Shown here in pieces: positions 16,887-25,540 of a DNA stretch of 40,443 bases. Position 1 is the stretch's first letter; each line of letters begins with the position of its first letter. The position numbers were made by a program, and so were the translations under genes. The stretch comes from Desulfobacteraceae bacterium (GTDB lineage: Bacteria > Desulfobacterota > Desulfobacteria > Desulfobacterales > Desulfosalsimonadaceae). The notes under the pieces were generated by a model. It saw nothing but the letters and a program-made list of their open reading frames with translations, did no database searches and was not told where the DNA came from. The stretch covers positions 1 to 40,443 of the forward strand of contig QZJS01000081.1 of assembly GCA_003597945.1 (NCBI GenBank), given 5' to 3'.

Positions 16887-18098
16887 TTACCTCGGAACCA
16901 GCGTGATATGAAGGTGATTGTCTGTTAATTCCTCAATATTGATTCCAAAACCTTCAAAAGGCCTTACCAGGACGGCGTCGGCCAGTTCACGGGGGGTTCC
17001 GGCATAGGTGACCGATAAGACGGCCTGCTGGGGGGCCATTTCCAGGCTCTGGTGCCGGGAGACGCCCGGGATTTCTTTTAGGGCGTTGCGAAACGCGACC
17101 AGATTCGGAAGAAGGTCGACACCCTTGAGGGTGATGGTGATCTCTGCTTCGGTCCTGGCCGCCGTCTTCCACTGGGAAAGGATCCTGGAAACCAGTTCCA
17201 TGCCGGCCTGCCTGCCGGCGTCGGAAAGGGCCATCCGGCTGCCCATGCCGGGGTCGCTGTGGGTGGCGACCGCGCTGGCCTGCAGGGCGGCGATGGTTTC
17301 GCCGCTATCCACTGCCATGGCCCGGATGGTGACGGTGGCACTGAAGGTCCGGATGGTTTCCCCCATGCGATTGGGAATTTCCGTGACCACCGCTGTTCCC
17401 GTTACCACCATGCCCGCCTGAAAATGCGCGCCCATGCCGGCGGCTTCCGCGTCGGTCAATATGGCCCGGTCAAATTCCAGGGTATCCATGTATTCCGGGG
17501 GGATAGCCCGGTGATCAATGACGTTGAAGCCCCTGTCCATAAACGCCTGGATCATGGGGCCGGCCGCGGCTTCGGGCGTATACAGTGTTTTGCCCCTTTG
17601 CCACCAGTACTGATAGGACAAATCGTCTACCTGCTGTTCCGCAACCAGGAAGAGCATCCGCGGCAATTCCGACGGGGTTGCGATGATCCCGGCGGCAGCC
17701 AGTTCAGCAGACAGCTTTTCCAAGGACACCGTTGCCTGGACCAGTACCCGGTAATCACTGGCAGCCTTGACTTCCTTGAGTACTTTGTAGTCGAGTATGA
17801 ATTCCCGGCTGCGCCCGGTAATAACACCCGAGATTGCCTCAAAGTTTGCCGAAAGGGTGGAAACCGGCAATACCCGAATCACGGCAATTTCCACCGCTGA
17901 CGTCAGGCAGTCCGATACGGCGGCGTTTTTGGCGCTGGGAATGTCCGTATAGATGCGGCTGGACCCGAAAACCGTGATGACTTCCGTGGGCAAGGCTTTA
18001 GCCGTTGCATTGCCAAAGCTAAAAAAAATAATGAGAAAGATCAGGCCCGCAAGGATTCTGCTGTATTTGTGGCCGTATTGCCGATGTGAAGCAAACAT
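16887..18098 (-). CDS. Exported protein resembling FlgT-type assembly proteins
   Basis: This is a 403-residue exported protein. Residues 1-33 form a signal peptide (basic start, long hydrophobic run, NATA-type cleavage site). The next section has the feel of the FlgT N-terminal domain: a helix packed with small residues (SAKNAAVSDCLTSAVEIAV), then strands such as SREFILDYKVLKEV and YRVLVQATVSLEKL. Three or more alpha/beta repeats follow, also typical of FlgT/LPP20-like envelope proteins. No flagellar gene is nearby, so a flagellar role is doubtful. AAGGA eight bases before the ATG at 18098 fixes the start. It follows the polyprenyl diphosphate synthase gene by 47 bases and is probably the last gene of that operon. 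Confidence 0.6.
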   Translation of the reverse strand: MFASHRQYGHKYSRILAGLIFLIIFFSFGNATAKALPTEVITVFGSSRIYTDIPSAKNAAVSDCLTSAVEIAVIRVLPVSTLSANFEAISGVITGRSREFILDYKVLKEVKAASDYRVLVQATVSLEKLSAELAAAGIIATPSELPRMLFLVAEQQVDDLSYQYWWQRGKTLYTPEAAAGPMIQAFMDRGFNVIDHRAIPPEYMDTLEFDRAILTDAEAAGMGAHFQAGMVVTGTAVVTEIPNRMGETIRTFSATVTIRAMAVDSGETIAALQASAVATHSDPGMGSRMALSDAGRQAGMELVSRILSQWKTAARTEAEITITLKGVDLLPNLVAFRNALKEIPGVSRHQSLEMAPQQAVLSVTYAGTPRELADAVLVRPFEGFGINIEELTDNHLHITLVPR

Positions 18099-18145
18099 GG
18101 GTTTATTCCTTTTAAATCGATTTATTGAAGTATAGTCCGTTCCCG

Positions 18146-19126
18146 TCACGCATGCCGTGCCAGGGTGTATTCGGCGATCATCATCAGGGTTTCCCGGGTT
18201 TCAGACGGGGGAAAGGCATCCAGGATACCCTTGGCGTCGGTCACGTGTTTTCGGGCGATGTTGACGGCATAATCGATGCCGCCGTAATGTTTGAGCCGAT
18301 CCACCAGACGGGCAAATTCCGTGACCGTAAAATCGGGATGGCCGATGATTTGTTCCATCCATTCCCGGTCCCCGGGGGTCGCCTTTTGAAGGGCGTGGAT
18401 CACCGGCAGGGTCAGTTTGCCTTCCCTAAGGTCCGCGCCTACGGTTTTTCCCAGGTCCCGGGTGTCGGCGGTGTAATCGAGCAGGTCGTCGGCGATCTGG
18501 AACACCATGCCCACGTGGTATCCGAAACGAGCCAGGGATTTCGCGGTTTCTGAGGGCGCACCGGCGATGAGGGCGCCGGTCTCGCAGGCCCCCTGGATGA
18601 GAAAACCGGTTTTGCGCTGGATCACGTCCATGTATTCGGCCTCGGTCAGGGAAGTGTCCCCTTTTTTGACGAGCTGCTGAATTTCCCCCTGGCACATGTT
18701 TTCGGTGATATCGGCGATCACCCGGATGATTTCGGGATTGCCGGTTTTGGCGGCAATGGACAGGCCCCGGGCCAGGAGAAAATCGCCCACCAGGACCGTG
18801 ACCGGCGCGCCATATACGGTGTGAGCCACCGGTTTTCCGCGGCGCAGGTCGGCGCCGTCCACTACGTCGTCATGGAGCAGGGTGGCGGTGTGCAGAAATT
18901 CCACGATGGTGGAAAACGGATAGATGAACGGATCATTATATCCGCAGAGTCGGGCCGACAAGACATTCAGTAAGGGCCTGATCCGCTTGCCGCCGGAAAA
19001 GATCAGATGCCCCGCCACATCCCGCACCAGGCCCACATGGGGGTTAAGGCTTTGATCCAGGGAGGTTTTAATGGCGGCAAGGTCTTTTTCCACCCGGGAC
19101 AGGAGTTTTTCTTTCAGGCCGGTCAT
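18146..19126 (-). CDS. ispB: Long-chain polyprenyl diphosphate synthase
   Basis: This is a 326-residue trans-isoprenyl diphosphate synthase that condenses isopentenyl diphosphate onto an allylic primer, most likely making the side chain of a respiratory quinone. GGKRIRP is at 45-51, the first aspartate motif DDVVD at 86-90 and the second DDLLD at 213-217; all bind Mg-diphosphate. Bulkiness before the first motif (FLHTATLLH) fits a long-chain product, but the exact length cannot be read. Its start overlaps the rimO stop by four bases (ATGA). The gene symbol follows the E. coli octaprenyl enzyme and is by similarity. Confidence 0.88.
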   Translation of the reverse strand: MTGLKEKLLSRVEKDLAAIKTSLDQSLNPHVGLVRDVAGHLIFSGGKRIRPLLNVLSARLCGYNDPFIYPFSTIVEFLHTATLLHDDVVDGADLRRGKPVAHTVYGAPVTVLVGDFLLARGLSIAAKTGNPEIIRVIADITENMCQGEIQQLVKKGDTSLTEAEYMDVIQRKTGFLIQGACETGALIAGAPSETAKSLARFGYHVGMVFQIADDLLDYTADTRDLGKTVGADLREGKLTLPVIHALQKATPGDREWMEQIIGHPDFTVTEFARLVDRLKHYGGIDYAVNIARKHVTDAKGILDAFPPSETRETLMMIAEYTLARHA

Positions 19127-20457
19127 GGCGATTTTCCCTTCAGGTCGTATTCAGATGCTTCGGTGATGGTCACTGAGGCGAATTCTCCAATATCAAGATG
19201 AGCGGCTTCCACATAAACAATGCCGTCGACTTCCGGGGCCTGAAACGATGCCCGGCCCGTATAAAGGCCATCGTCTGCCTGCGATTCGATGAGCACCGGA
19301 AAGGTTTGCCCCAGGTATTTTTCATTGCGGGCCCGTGAGATGTCGGCCTGCAGGGCCATAAGGGCGTCACGGCGCTTTTCGGCCGTTTTGCCGGAGACAT
19401 GGCCGGAAAGATGGTGGGAGGCCAAGTCTTCGGCATCGGAATACGTAAATACCCCTAAATGATCGAACCCGACGGCATTCACAAATGCCGTGAGCTGTTC
19501 GAAATCCTTGGCGGTTTCTCCGGGAAAACCCACCATCAGGGTGGTTCGCAGCGCCGCACCAGGCACGATCGAACGGATCCTGTCAAAAAGTTGTTTCAGA
19601 CCGTCGGCATCGCCGTTCCGGCCCATGCGTTTGAGGATTTTTCCGCTGACATGCTGCACGGGCACGTCGAAATAGGGACAGACATTGTCAAACGCCGCCA
19701 CGGTTTCCAGAAGGGCATCCGTGGTGCGATCAGGTGATCCGTAGAGAAACCGGAACCAGGTGTCGCCCGAAAGCGGCGCCATTTCCGCCAGAAGCCGGTC
19801 CAGGGAGGCCGGGGCCGGCAGATCCGATCCGTATGATCCGGTATCCTGGCCGATCAGGACGATTTCCCGGTATCCGGCGGCAATCAGTTGTCTGGCCTCG
19901 GAAAGAATATCATCCATGGGTCGGCTTCGGAGTCTTCCTTTTAATTTAGGGATGATGCAGTAAGTGCATCGCCGGTTGCAGCCTTCGGTGATTTTCAGAT
20001 AAACCGATGGCGACTCCGGCGTGATTCGTCGGGCGCCGTGTTGCGGGAGCGGGTTGGCCTCGGGCGGCGGCAACAGAATCTGTTGTTCGTTTGCGGGCAG
20101 ATCCAGGGCCGCTGCAACGATTTGCGCACAGGCTCCGGTCCCCAAAAAGGCGTCCACTTCAGGCAGCGTCGGCGCAATCTCTTCCCGGAACCGCTCCGGA
20201 AGGCATCCGGCAACGATCAGGCGCCGGCACCTGCCGCTGGTTTTATGTTGGGCCAGTTCCAGGATGGCGTCAATGGATTCATCAATGGCCGATTCGATAA
20301 AACTGCACGTATTGACGATGATGATATCGGCATCCCCCGCATCCGGGGCCGCAACAAGCCCCGCCGCATCCAGGCTGCCCGCCATAATTTCGCTGTCCAC
20401 CTGGTTCCGGGCGCACCCCAGGCTGCTCAGGTGATAGGTTGTTGTTATTTTCGGCAA
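19123..20457 (-). CDS. rimO: Ribosomal protein S12 methylthiotransferase RimO
   Basis: This is a 444-residue radical-SAM enzyme that adds a methylthio group to an aspartate of ribosomal protein S12. The UPF0004 domain carries Cys15 (SLGCARNQVDSE, the RimO form of the motif), Cys51 (NTCSF) and Cys85 (AGCLPERF), which hold one 4Fe-4S cluster. The radical-SAM cluster is at CNRRCTYC (Cys160, 164, 167). A TRAM domain ends the protein. The SLGC-xxNxVDSE motif separates it from the tRNA-modifying MiaB. The start is TTG at 20457, with GGAG upstream and only four bases after the crotonase stop. Confidence 0.93.
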   Translation of the reverse strand: MPKITTTYHLSSLGCARNQVDSEIMAGSLDAAGLVAAPDAGDADIIIVNTCSFIESAIDESIDAILELAQHKTSGRCRRLIVAGCLPERFREEIAPTLPEVDAFLGTGACAQIVAAALDLPANEQQILLPPPEANPLPQHGARRITPESPSVYLKITEGCNRRCTYCIIPKLKGRLRSRPMDDILSEARQLIAAGYREIVLIGQDTGSYGSDLPAPASLDRLLAEMAPLSGDTWFRFLYGSPDRTTDALLETVAAFDNVCPYFDVPVQHVSGKILKRMGRNGDADGLKQLFDRIRSIVPGAALRTTLMVGFPGETAKDFEQLTAFVNAVGFDHLGVFTYSDAEDLASHHLSGHVSGKTAEKRRDALMALQADISRARNEKYLGQTFPVLIESQADDGLYTGRASFQAPEVDGIVYVEAAHLDIGEFASVTITEASEYDLKGKSP

Positions 20458-20461
20458 CCCG

Positions 20462-21283
20462 TTATTCTCCGGTAAAATTGGGTTTCCGTTTTTCGGCGAA
20501 CGCGGTGATGGCTTCCATAAGATCGTTTGAAGGGATGATGTTGGTGCTGATGGAAGCCACGTATTTCAGCCCGTCTTCAATGGATTTGCCGACCCCGTAA
20601 TTGAGCACATCCTTTGATGCCTGGACCGCCAGGGGCGGATTATCGGCGATGCTTTGGGCAAGGGCTTCGGCCCCGTTCATCAGGGCCGCGTGATCGGCGA
20701 ACACCTCATTGACCAGAAGGATTTCTTTGGCCCGGGCCGCATTAATCGTGCGGGCCGTATACGCCAGTTCCCGGGCGATGCCCTGGCCCACGATCAAAGG
20801 AATCCTCTGCAAAACCCCCACGTCGGCCACAAACCCGACAGCCGCTTCTTTAAGACAGAACCGGGCGTCGGCCGCACAGATTCGGATATCGCAGGCCGTG
20901 GCCATATCAAGACCGGCGCCGATGCAATGGCCGTGGATGGCGGCGATAACCGGTTTCCGGCATCGCTCGATGCAGGTCATGGTCTCCTGCAGGGGCTGGA
21001 TTTTTTTCAGCAGCCGCCATTTGACGCCGCCTTTTTGCCCGCTGTCCATAAGTTCGGGCAGTTCCCCGGCCATGGCCATCAGGTCGATGCCGCCGGAAAA
21101 ACAATCCCCCCGGCCGGAAATCACCACCGCGCGGATGTCCGGATCAGCGTCCAGATCGGCGAAAAGGGGAATGATCTCCTTCCATGCCGGCGGATTCATG
21201 ACATTTTTCTTTTTCGGCCGGTTCAGGTAGACCCAGGCAATGGGCGGTTTTTTTTCCACCTGGTAAAATGTGTATTCGCTCAT
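20462..21283 (-). CDS. Crotonase-family protein, ECH1-like dienoyl-CoA isomerase
   Basis: This is a 273-residue crotonase-fold acyl-CoA enzyme. It matches the delta(3,5)-delta(2,4)-dienoyl-CoA isomerase group (mammalian ECH1): GAGLDMATACDIR with Asp126, LKEAAVG with Glu146, and ADVGVLQRIP with Asp154. The spacing of these three acids (20 and 8 residues) equals that of the ECH1 catalytic residues, and the C-terminal KYVASISTN segment also matches. Such enzymes shift double bonds during breakdown of unsaturated acids with odd-numbered bonds. GGGAGG lies just before the ATG at 21283, so an upstream in-frame ATG is ignored. It heads the rimO operon, with no metabolic link evident. Confidence 0.85.
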   Translation of the reverse strand: MSEYTFYQVEKKPPIAWVYLNRPKKKNVMNPPAWKEIIPLFADLDADPDIRAVVISGRGDCFSGGIDLMAMAGELPELMDSGQKGGVKWRLLKKIQPLQETMTCIERCRKPVIAAIHGHCIGAGLDMATACDIRICAADARFCLKEAAVGFVADVGVLQRIPLIVGQGIARELAYTARTINAARAKEILLVNEVFADHAALMNGAEALAQSIADNPPLAVQASKDVLNYGVGKSIEDGLKYVASISTNIIPSNDLMEAITAFAEKRKPNFTGE

Positions 21284-21484
21284 GGTTCCTCCCGTTGGAT
21301 TCACCGCCGGCGCGTGATCGGCCGGGATGAATCAGGTGAATCGGTTATAAGGATTCCGCTGTTGATTTATCTTTCGTTTTCAGTAATTATCATTGTGATG
21401 TGAAATAATAAAGTATGAAACCCGTATCTCCGTCAAGAATTTTAGGATTTCCCGGATGTGCGGGCGCCATCAGGAGGGAATTTC

Positions 21485-22567
21485 ATGCAATATAAAATCA
21501 TACAGGCGCTGTTACTTGCCGCTTTTTGCTTGCTGGCAATTTGTATGGCGGCGGATGCGGAAATATACAAATACCAGGATGCCAACGGCAACTGGGTCTT
21601 TACCGATTCTCCGCCCCAGGAGGTAAAAGGCATTGAAAAAATGGACAACATGATTGCCGGCGCCGACGGATTGACGGATATCGCGGCCAAGCTGCATGCC
21701 GCGTTCCCCCCGGAAAATGAAATCTTGCGCGCGTCCCTGGCCGCGGTGAGCATATCATCGCCCATCGGGACGGGATCCGGGTTTTTTATTTCGGCAAAGG
21801 GTCATATTATCACCAACAGGCATGTGCTCATGGGAGATGAGCGTCAGCAGGAAGCGGTTGCCGAGCGTTTTGAAACGGTTGATTCGCACATTACCCAGGC
21901 GGACCAGCAAATTGAAATGGAGGAAAACCGGCTGGCATCGGCCCGGGAAGACCTGGATCAGATGAAGCGTTACCTTGAGGGCCTGCCCCGGGGATCGGCC
22001 CGCCGGAATGAGCTGGAAAATCGCTATCAGAGGGATCTCGATTATGTGCGCGCATGGGAAGACCGTCATCAGCGGGCAAAAGAACAATATTTACAACATA
22101 AAGATAAATACGCCTCGGAAAAATCCGAATACCGGTCGAAAATCGCCACCGCCGGTATCAGCCGTTCATTTAAAATCACCTTAAAGGACGGGACCGAACT
22201 GGATGCTTTTCTGGTCAGGACCAGCACCTCCCATGACTTGGCCTTGCTGAAAGTCAGTGGTTGCCAAACGCCTTACCTCCGGCCGGCGGCCTCGGGCGGG
22301 CTTTTCCAGGGTATCGATGTCTATGCCATCGGAAATCCCATGAATCTGAAAGATTCCATGAGTAAGGGGATTATTTCCGGGTTCCGTGACGGATTTCTCC
22401 AGACCGATGCCCGCATCTATCCGGGCAACAGCGGCGGGCCGCTGGTTGCCGCGGACGGCCGGGTGGTGGGCGTTAATACGATGAAGGAGCTGACGAGGGG
22501 TTTTGAAGGGCTCGGGTTTGCCATTCCCATTCAGGCGGTGCTCAATGAATTCGGCGATGAGTTGTGA
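21485..22567 (+). CDS. Exported trypsin-like protease: DUF4124 plus coiled-coil insertion
   Basis: This is a 360-residue exported serine protease. A signal peptide (1-25) precedes a DUF4124-type segment (IYKYQDANGNWVFTDSPP, 27-44). The trypsin/Do-like fold follows: GTGSGFFIS (95-103), catalytic His113 (NRHVL), Asp251 (SHDLALLKV) and Ser316 (GNSGGPL). Between His113 and Asp251 lies a highly charged helical stretch, about 117-224, with heptad-like spacing, predicted to be a long antiparallel coiled coil. No PDZ domain follows. All three catalytic residues are present, so activity is expected. AGGAGG precedes the ATG at 21485. The next gene starts within its last codons. Confidence 0.85.
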   Translation: MQYKIIQALLLAAFCLLAICMAADAEIYKYQDANGNWVFTDSPPQEVKGIEKMDNMIAGADGLTDIAAKLHAAFPPENEILRASLAAVSISSPIGTGSGFFISAKGHIITNRHVLMGDERQQEAVAERFETVDSHITQADQQIEMEENRLASAREDLDQMKRYLEGLPRGSARRNELENRYQRDLDYVRAWEDRHQRAKEQYLQHKDKYASEKSEYRSKIATAGISRSFKITLKDGTELDAFLVRTSTSHDLALLKVSGCQTPYLRPAASGGLFQGIDVYAIGNPMNLKDSMSKGIISGFRDGFLQTDARIYPGNSGGPLVAADGRVVGVNTMKELTRGFEGLGFAIPIQAVLNEFGDEL

Positions 22568-23651
22568 CGCCGACCCGACCCGGGCCATGACTGAAGATGA
22601 TGAGGTATCCGATTGCTCCGATGACGGCATATCCCCGGAGATTCGCCGCCTGCTGAACACCCCGATCTGTATCGGCGGCCGCACGGTGCAAAGCAGATTG
22701 ATTCTGTCTCCCATGAGCGGGCTGACCCATGTGGCATTTCGTGAGCTTCTGGCCGGTTTCGGGGGCTGCGGCTTGATGTTTACGGAAATGTGCAGCGCGG
22801 GCGCGGTTCCCCACGAAAACCGGCGCGTGTCGGCGGTGTTTCGCTGGCGGGACGCGGAACTGGATAAGCTGGTATGTCAGATCGTGGGGTCTGATCCGGC
22901 GGTGATGGCGGCCGCAGCCCGGCGCATCGCGGCTGAAGGGTTTTTCGGCGTGGATCTCAATTTCGGCTGTTCCGTGGGAACCATCTGCCGGAAAAATTGC
23001 GGGGCCGCATTGCTCAAAACTCCGGATCTGGCCGTGCAAATCGTGAACGCGGTGCGTCGGGCCGTATCCATTCCGGTTTTCGTCAAATTCCGCACCGGGT
23101 GGGAAGACCGGCCGCAGCCGGCCGCGGATTTGGCCCGGCGGTTTGCGGATGCCGGCGCCGACGCCCTGGTGTTTCATCCTCGGGTGGCCCCGGACCGGCG
23201 AACCCGGCCTCCCCGCTGGCAACATATCGCCGATGTCCGGCAGGCGGTGACCATCCCGGTGTTCGGCAACGGCGATGTATTTTCCGGCCCAGACCTTGAA
23301 CGGATCATGCGTGTTTCCGGATGCGACGGGGTGTCGTTAGGCCGCGTTGCCGTGGCCATGCCGTGGGTGTTTGCCCAATGGACCGTAGGTGTCGCGCCCG
23401 GTCCGGATATTTTTCGCTACACCCTCCTGCGGCATCTGGAGCTTCTGCTGACCCATTTCGAAACCCGCATTGCCCTCCGCAAGTTCCGGCAGGCCGCCTT
23501 GTACCCCGCGGCCATGTTTCAATACGGCCATGGGTTTTATAAAAAATTGCGCAATGCGCCGGACGCGGAGCAAATCGTGGCGGTGATCCATAATTTTTTC
23601 GACGCCGCGCCCCGGTCCATGGATCGGCCGAATATGAATTTATTCCTGTAG
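22545..23651 (+). CDS. tRNA-dihydrouridine synthase family protein
   Basis: This FMN enzyme of the Dus family reduces uridines in tRNA. The TIM-barrel core begins at SRLILSPMSGLTHVAFREL, with FTEMCSAGA, GVDLNFGCSV (the Cys is the likely proton donor), GAALLKTPDLA, VFVKFRTGW, ALVFHPR and PVFGNGDVFS marking FMN and substrate loops. The NFGC motif is followed by SVGTICRKN rather than the usual P-containing loop, so it is a divergent subgroup and the target uridine is unknown. The N-terminus is uncertain: ATGs at 22545, 22557 and 22587 are all in frame. I chose 22545 because AGGCGG lies upstream. It overlaps the protease end by 23 bases. Confidence 0.85.
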   Translation: MNSAMSCDADPTRAMTEDDEVSDCSDDGISPEIRRLLNTPICIGGRTVQSRLILSPMSGLTHVAFRELLAGFGGCGLMFTEMCSAGAVPHENRRVSAVFRWRDAELDKLVCQIVGSDPAVMAAAARRIAAEGFFGVDLNFGCSVGTICRKNCGAALLKTPDLAVQIVNAVRRAVSIPVFVKFRTGWEDRPQPAADLARRFADAGADALVFHPRVAPDRRTRPPRWQHIADVRQAVTIPVFGNGDVFSGPDLERIMRVSGCDGVSLGRVAVAMPWVFAQWTVGVAPGPDIFRYTLLRHLELLLTHFETRIALRKFRQAALYPAAMFQYGHGFYKKLRNAPDAEQIVAVIHNFFDAAPRSMDRPNMNLFL

Positions 23652-23771
23652 CCGGCTCAACCGCCCCCTCAACCGCCCCGGCCGAAAATGTTCTTTACAA
23701 TCATGACGCAATGTGGCATATTTATATTTTATTAAATTGATTTTATTAATAATAAGAGTGGTGGTTTTCGC

Positions 23772-24899
23772 ATGTCAGGATCAACGGGCATCATGTATCA
23801 TCAACATTTAGTCCCCCAATCGGGCGACGCCGCTGCCAAAGACCATTCCATCCGAAAGGATTTTGAGAAGCGGGAAGCCGCTTTTATCTCGCCGCTCGGC
23901 ATGTGCGCGTCGCGATCCCGGGGCCGTGAAAAACCGGAGGAACCCTGTCCGGTCCGTACCGCGTATCAGCAGGACCGGGACCGGATCGTATTTTCCAATG
24001 CGTTTCGGCGTTTAAAGCATAAAACCCAGGTATTTCTGTCGCCTCTGGGGGATCACTACCGGACCCGGTTGACCCATACCCTTGAGGTCGCGGAAGTCGC
24101 CCGAACCATCAGCCGGGCCTTGCGGCTCAACGAGGATCTGGCCGAAGCCATTGCCCTGGGTCATGACCTGGGCCATACGCCTTTCGGCCACAGCGGCGAA
24201 ACTGCGTTAAAGGAGATCTATTCCCCTGATTTCTGCCATAATCAGCAGAGCCTGCGGGTGGTGGACCTTCTGGAACGAAGAGGTGAGGGCTTGAACCTGA
24301 CTTATGAAGTCAGAAATGGTATATTAAAGCATTCCAAAGGCTTCGGAGATATAATTCCCGCCGATCCCAGGGAAAAGGCCTGCACCGTGGAGGGGCAGAT
24401 TGTGCGGTTTGCCGATATCATCGCCTATCTGAACCATGATCTTGACGACGCCATCCGCAGCGGGGTCATCACCCGTGACCAGGTACCGAAGGCCTGCTCG
24501 GAAATTCTCGGACAGAGCCATTCCCAGCGGGCCATTACCATGATCCGGGATCTGATTTTTTCCAGCCGGGTTCAGGATAAGGAATTCAAGCTTCAGCTCA
24601 GCGCGGACGTGTTTGAAGCCATGACCCTGCTTCGGGGATTCCTCTACGATAATGTCTACCGGTCCCGGCGGGTCCACGAGGAGTTCGTCAAGGCCAAGAA
24701 AATGATTTCTGAGATTTACGCCTATTTTCTCGATCACCCCGAGAGTCTGCCCAAGCGTCTGGCCGGCATGGAAATGGATTTCGTTTATTCTTCTGATGTG
24801 CCGATCCAGCGCATTATCTGTGATTTTATCGCCAGCACCACGGATCGATACATTCTCAATCTCTACCATGAAATCTTTATTCCCGCCTCCCTGGTATGA
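23772..24899 (+). CDS. dgt: dGTPase-like deoxynucleotide triphosphohydrolase (HD domain)
   Basis: This is a 375-residue HD-domain enzyme of the dGTP triphosphohydrolase family, which splits dNTPs into the nucleoside and tripolyphosphate and helps balance dNTP pools. The metal ligands are His102 (RLTHTLEVAEVAR), His131-Asp132 (GHDLGHTPFGH) and Asp215 (RFADIIAYLNHD). YQQDRDRIVFSNAFRRLKHK (65-84) is the typical N-terminal signature. The length fits the short bacterial subgroup rather than the 505-residue E. coli enzyme, so substrate preference may be broader than dGTP. Its stop overlaps the next start by four bases. It begins a five-gene coupled chain. Confidence 0.9.
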   Translation: MSGSTGIMYHQHLVPQSGDAAAKDHSIRKDFEKREAAFISPLGMCASRSRGREKPEEPCPVRTAYQQDRDRIVFSNAFRRLKHKTQVFLSPLGDHYRTRLTHTLEVAEVARTISRALRLNEDLAEAIALGHDLGHTPFGHSGETALKEIYSPDFCHNQQSLRVVDLLERRGEGLNLTYEVRNGILKHSKGFGDIIPADPREKACTVEGQIVRFADIIAYLNHDLDDAIRSGVITRDQVPKACSEILGQSHSQRAITMIRDLIFSSRVQDKEFKLQLSADVFEAMTLLRGFLYDNVYRSRRVHEEFVKAKKMISEIYAYFLDHPESLPKRLAGMEMDFVYSSDVPIQRIICDFIASTTDRYILNLYHEIFIPASLV

Positions 24900-25540
24900 A
24901 AAAGACCGCCGGACCGGCCGCAACATCGGCTCTTTTTGCGCCATACGCCTTTTTTTTCGACGAGCTGGCCGCAATTTACGCGGAAATGGACCGGCAATAC
25001 GGCGCGGTGGCCGCCGAATATGGTTTTGCGTGTTCCGGATGCGCGGACAACTGCTGTCTGACCCGGTTTTATCATCACACCCATATTGAGCATGTTTATC
25101 TGCTCAAGGGTTTTTTCAGTCTTGACGCCCGGACGCGAACCGATATCCTGCAACGGGCGGAAACAGCAGTGGAAAAGACGGCACAGGCCGATGTCGCCGG
25201 ACAATCCCATCGGGTCATGTGTCCGCTTAATATGAAGACGCGTTGCCGGCTCTATGAATTTCGGCCCATGATCTGCCGCCTTCACGGGATTCCTCATGAA
25301 ATCCGCGCTCCGGGCCGCAACCCGGTGTTCGGCCCCGGGTGCGCGGAATTTGTTAGTGGATGCGGAGAGCAAGAATACGTGCGTTTTGACCGGACCCCGT
25401 TTTACGCCCGCATGGCAAATCTGGAGCAGCGGTTTAAAAGCGCGTCGGGTTTTCATGATAAATTTAAAAAAACCGTCGCCGGCATGATTGTTGCCGCGGA
25501 TGCCGGCGCGGCCGGAGAAATAGCCGATGAAACGGGTTGA
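24896..25540 (+). CDS. YkgJ-family cysteine-cluster protein (first of two)
   Basis: This 214-residue protein has the YkgJ-type (PF03692) cysteine pattern, thought to chelate zinc or iron. ACSGCADNCC gives Cys46, 49, 53 and 54. Further conserved-type cysteines follow: Cys109 (MCPLN), Cys117 (RCRLYEFRP), Cys127 (ICRLHG), Cys149 and Cys156. The YEFRPMICR segment is the second family signature. There is no signal peptide, so it is probably cytoplasmic. The ATG overlaps the dgt stop (ATGA), and the next YkgJ gene overlaps this one by 14 bases. The role of the family is not established. Confidence 0.82.
   Translation: MKKTAGPAATSALFAPYAFFFDELAAIYAEMDRQYGAVAAEYGFACSGCADNCCLTRFYHHTHIEHVYLLKGFFSLDARTRTDILQRAETAVEKTAQADVAGQSHRVMCPLNMKTRCRLYEFRPMICRLHGIPHEIRAPGRNPVFGPGCAEFVSGCGEQEYVRFDRTPFYARMANLEQRFKSASGFHDKFKKTVAGMIVAADAGAAGEIADETG

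Noticed and set aside
23652..23771. Sigma54 promoter (TGGCA) upstream of dgt
   Set aside because: TGGCA is present near 23714 but the required TTGC element at the correct spacing is missing.
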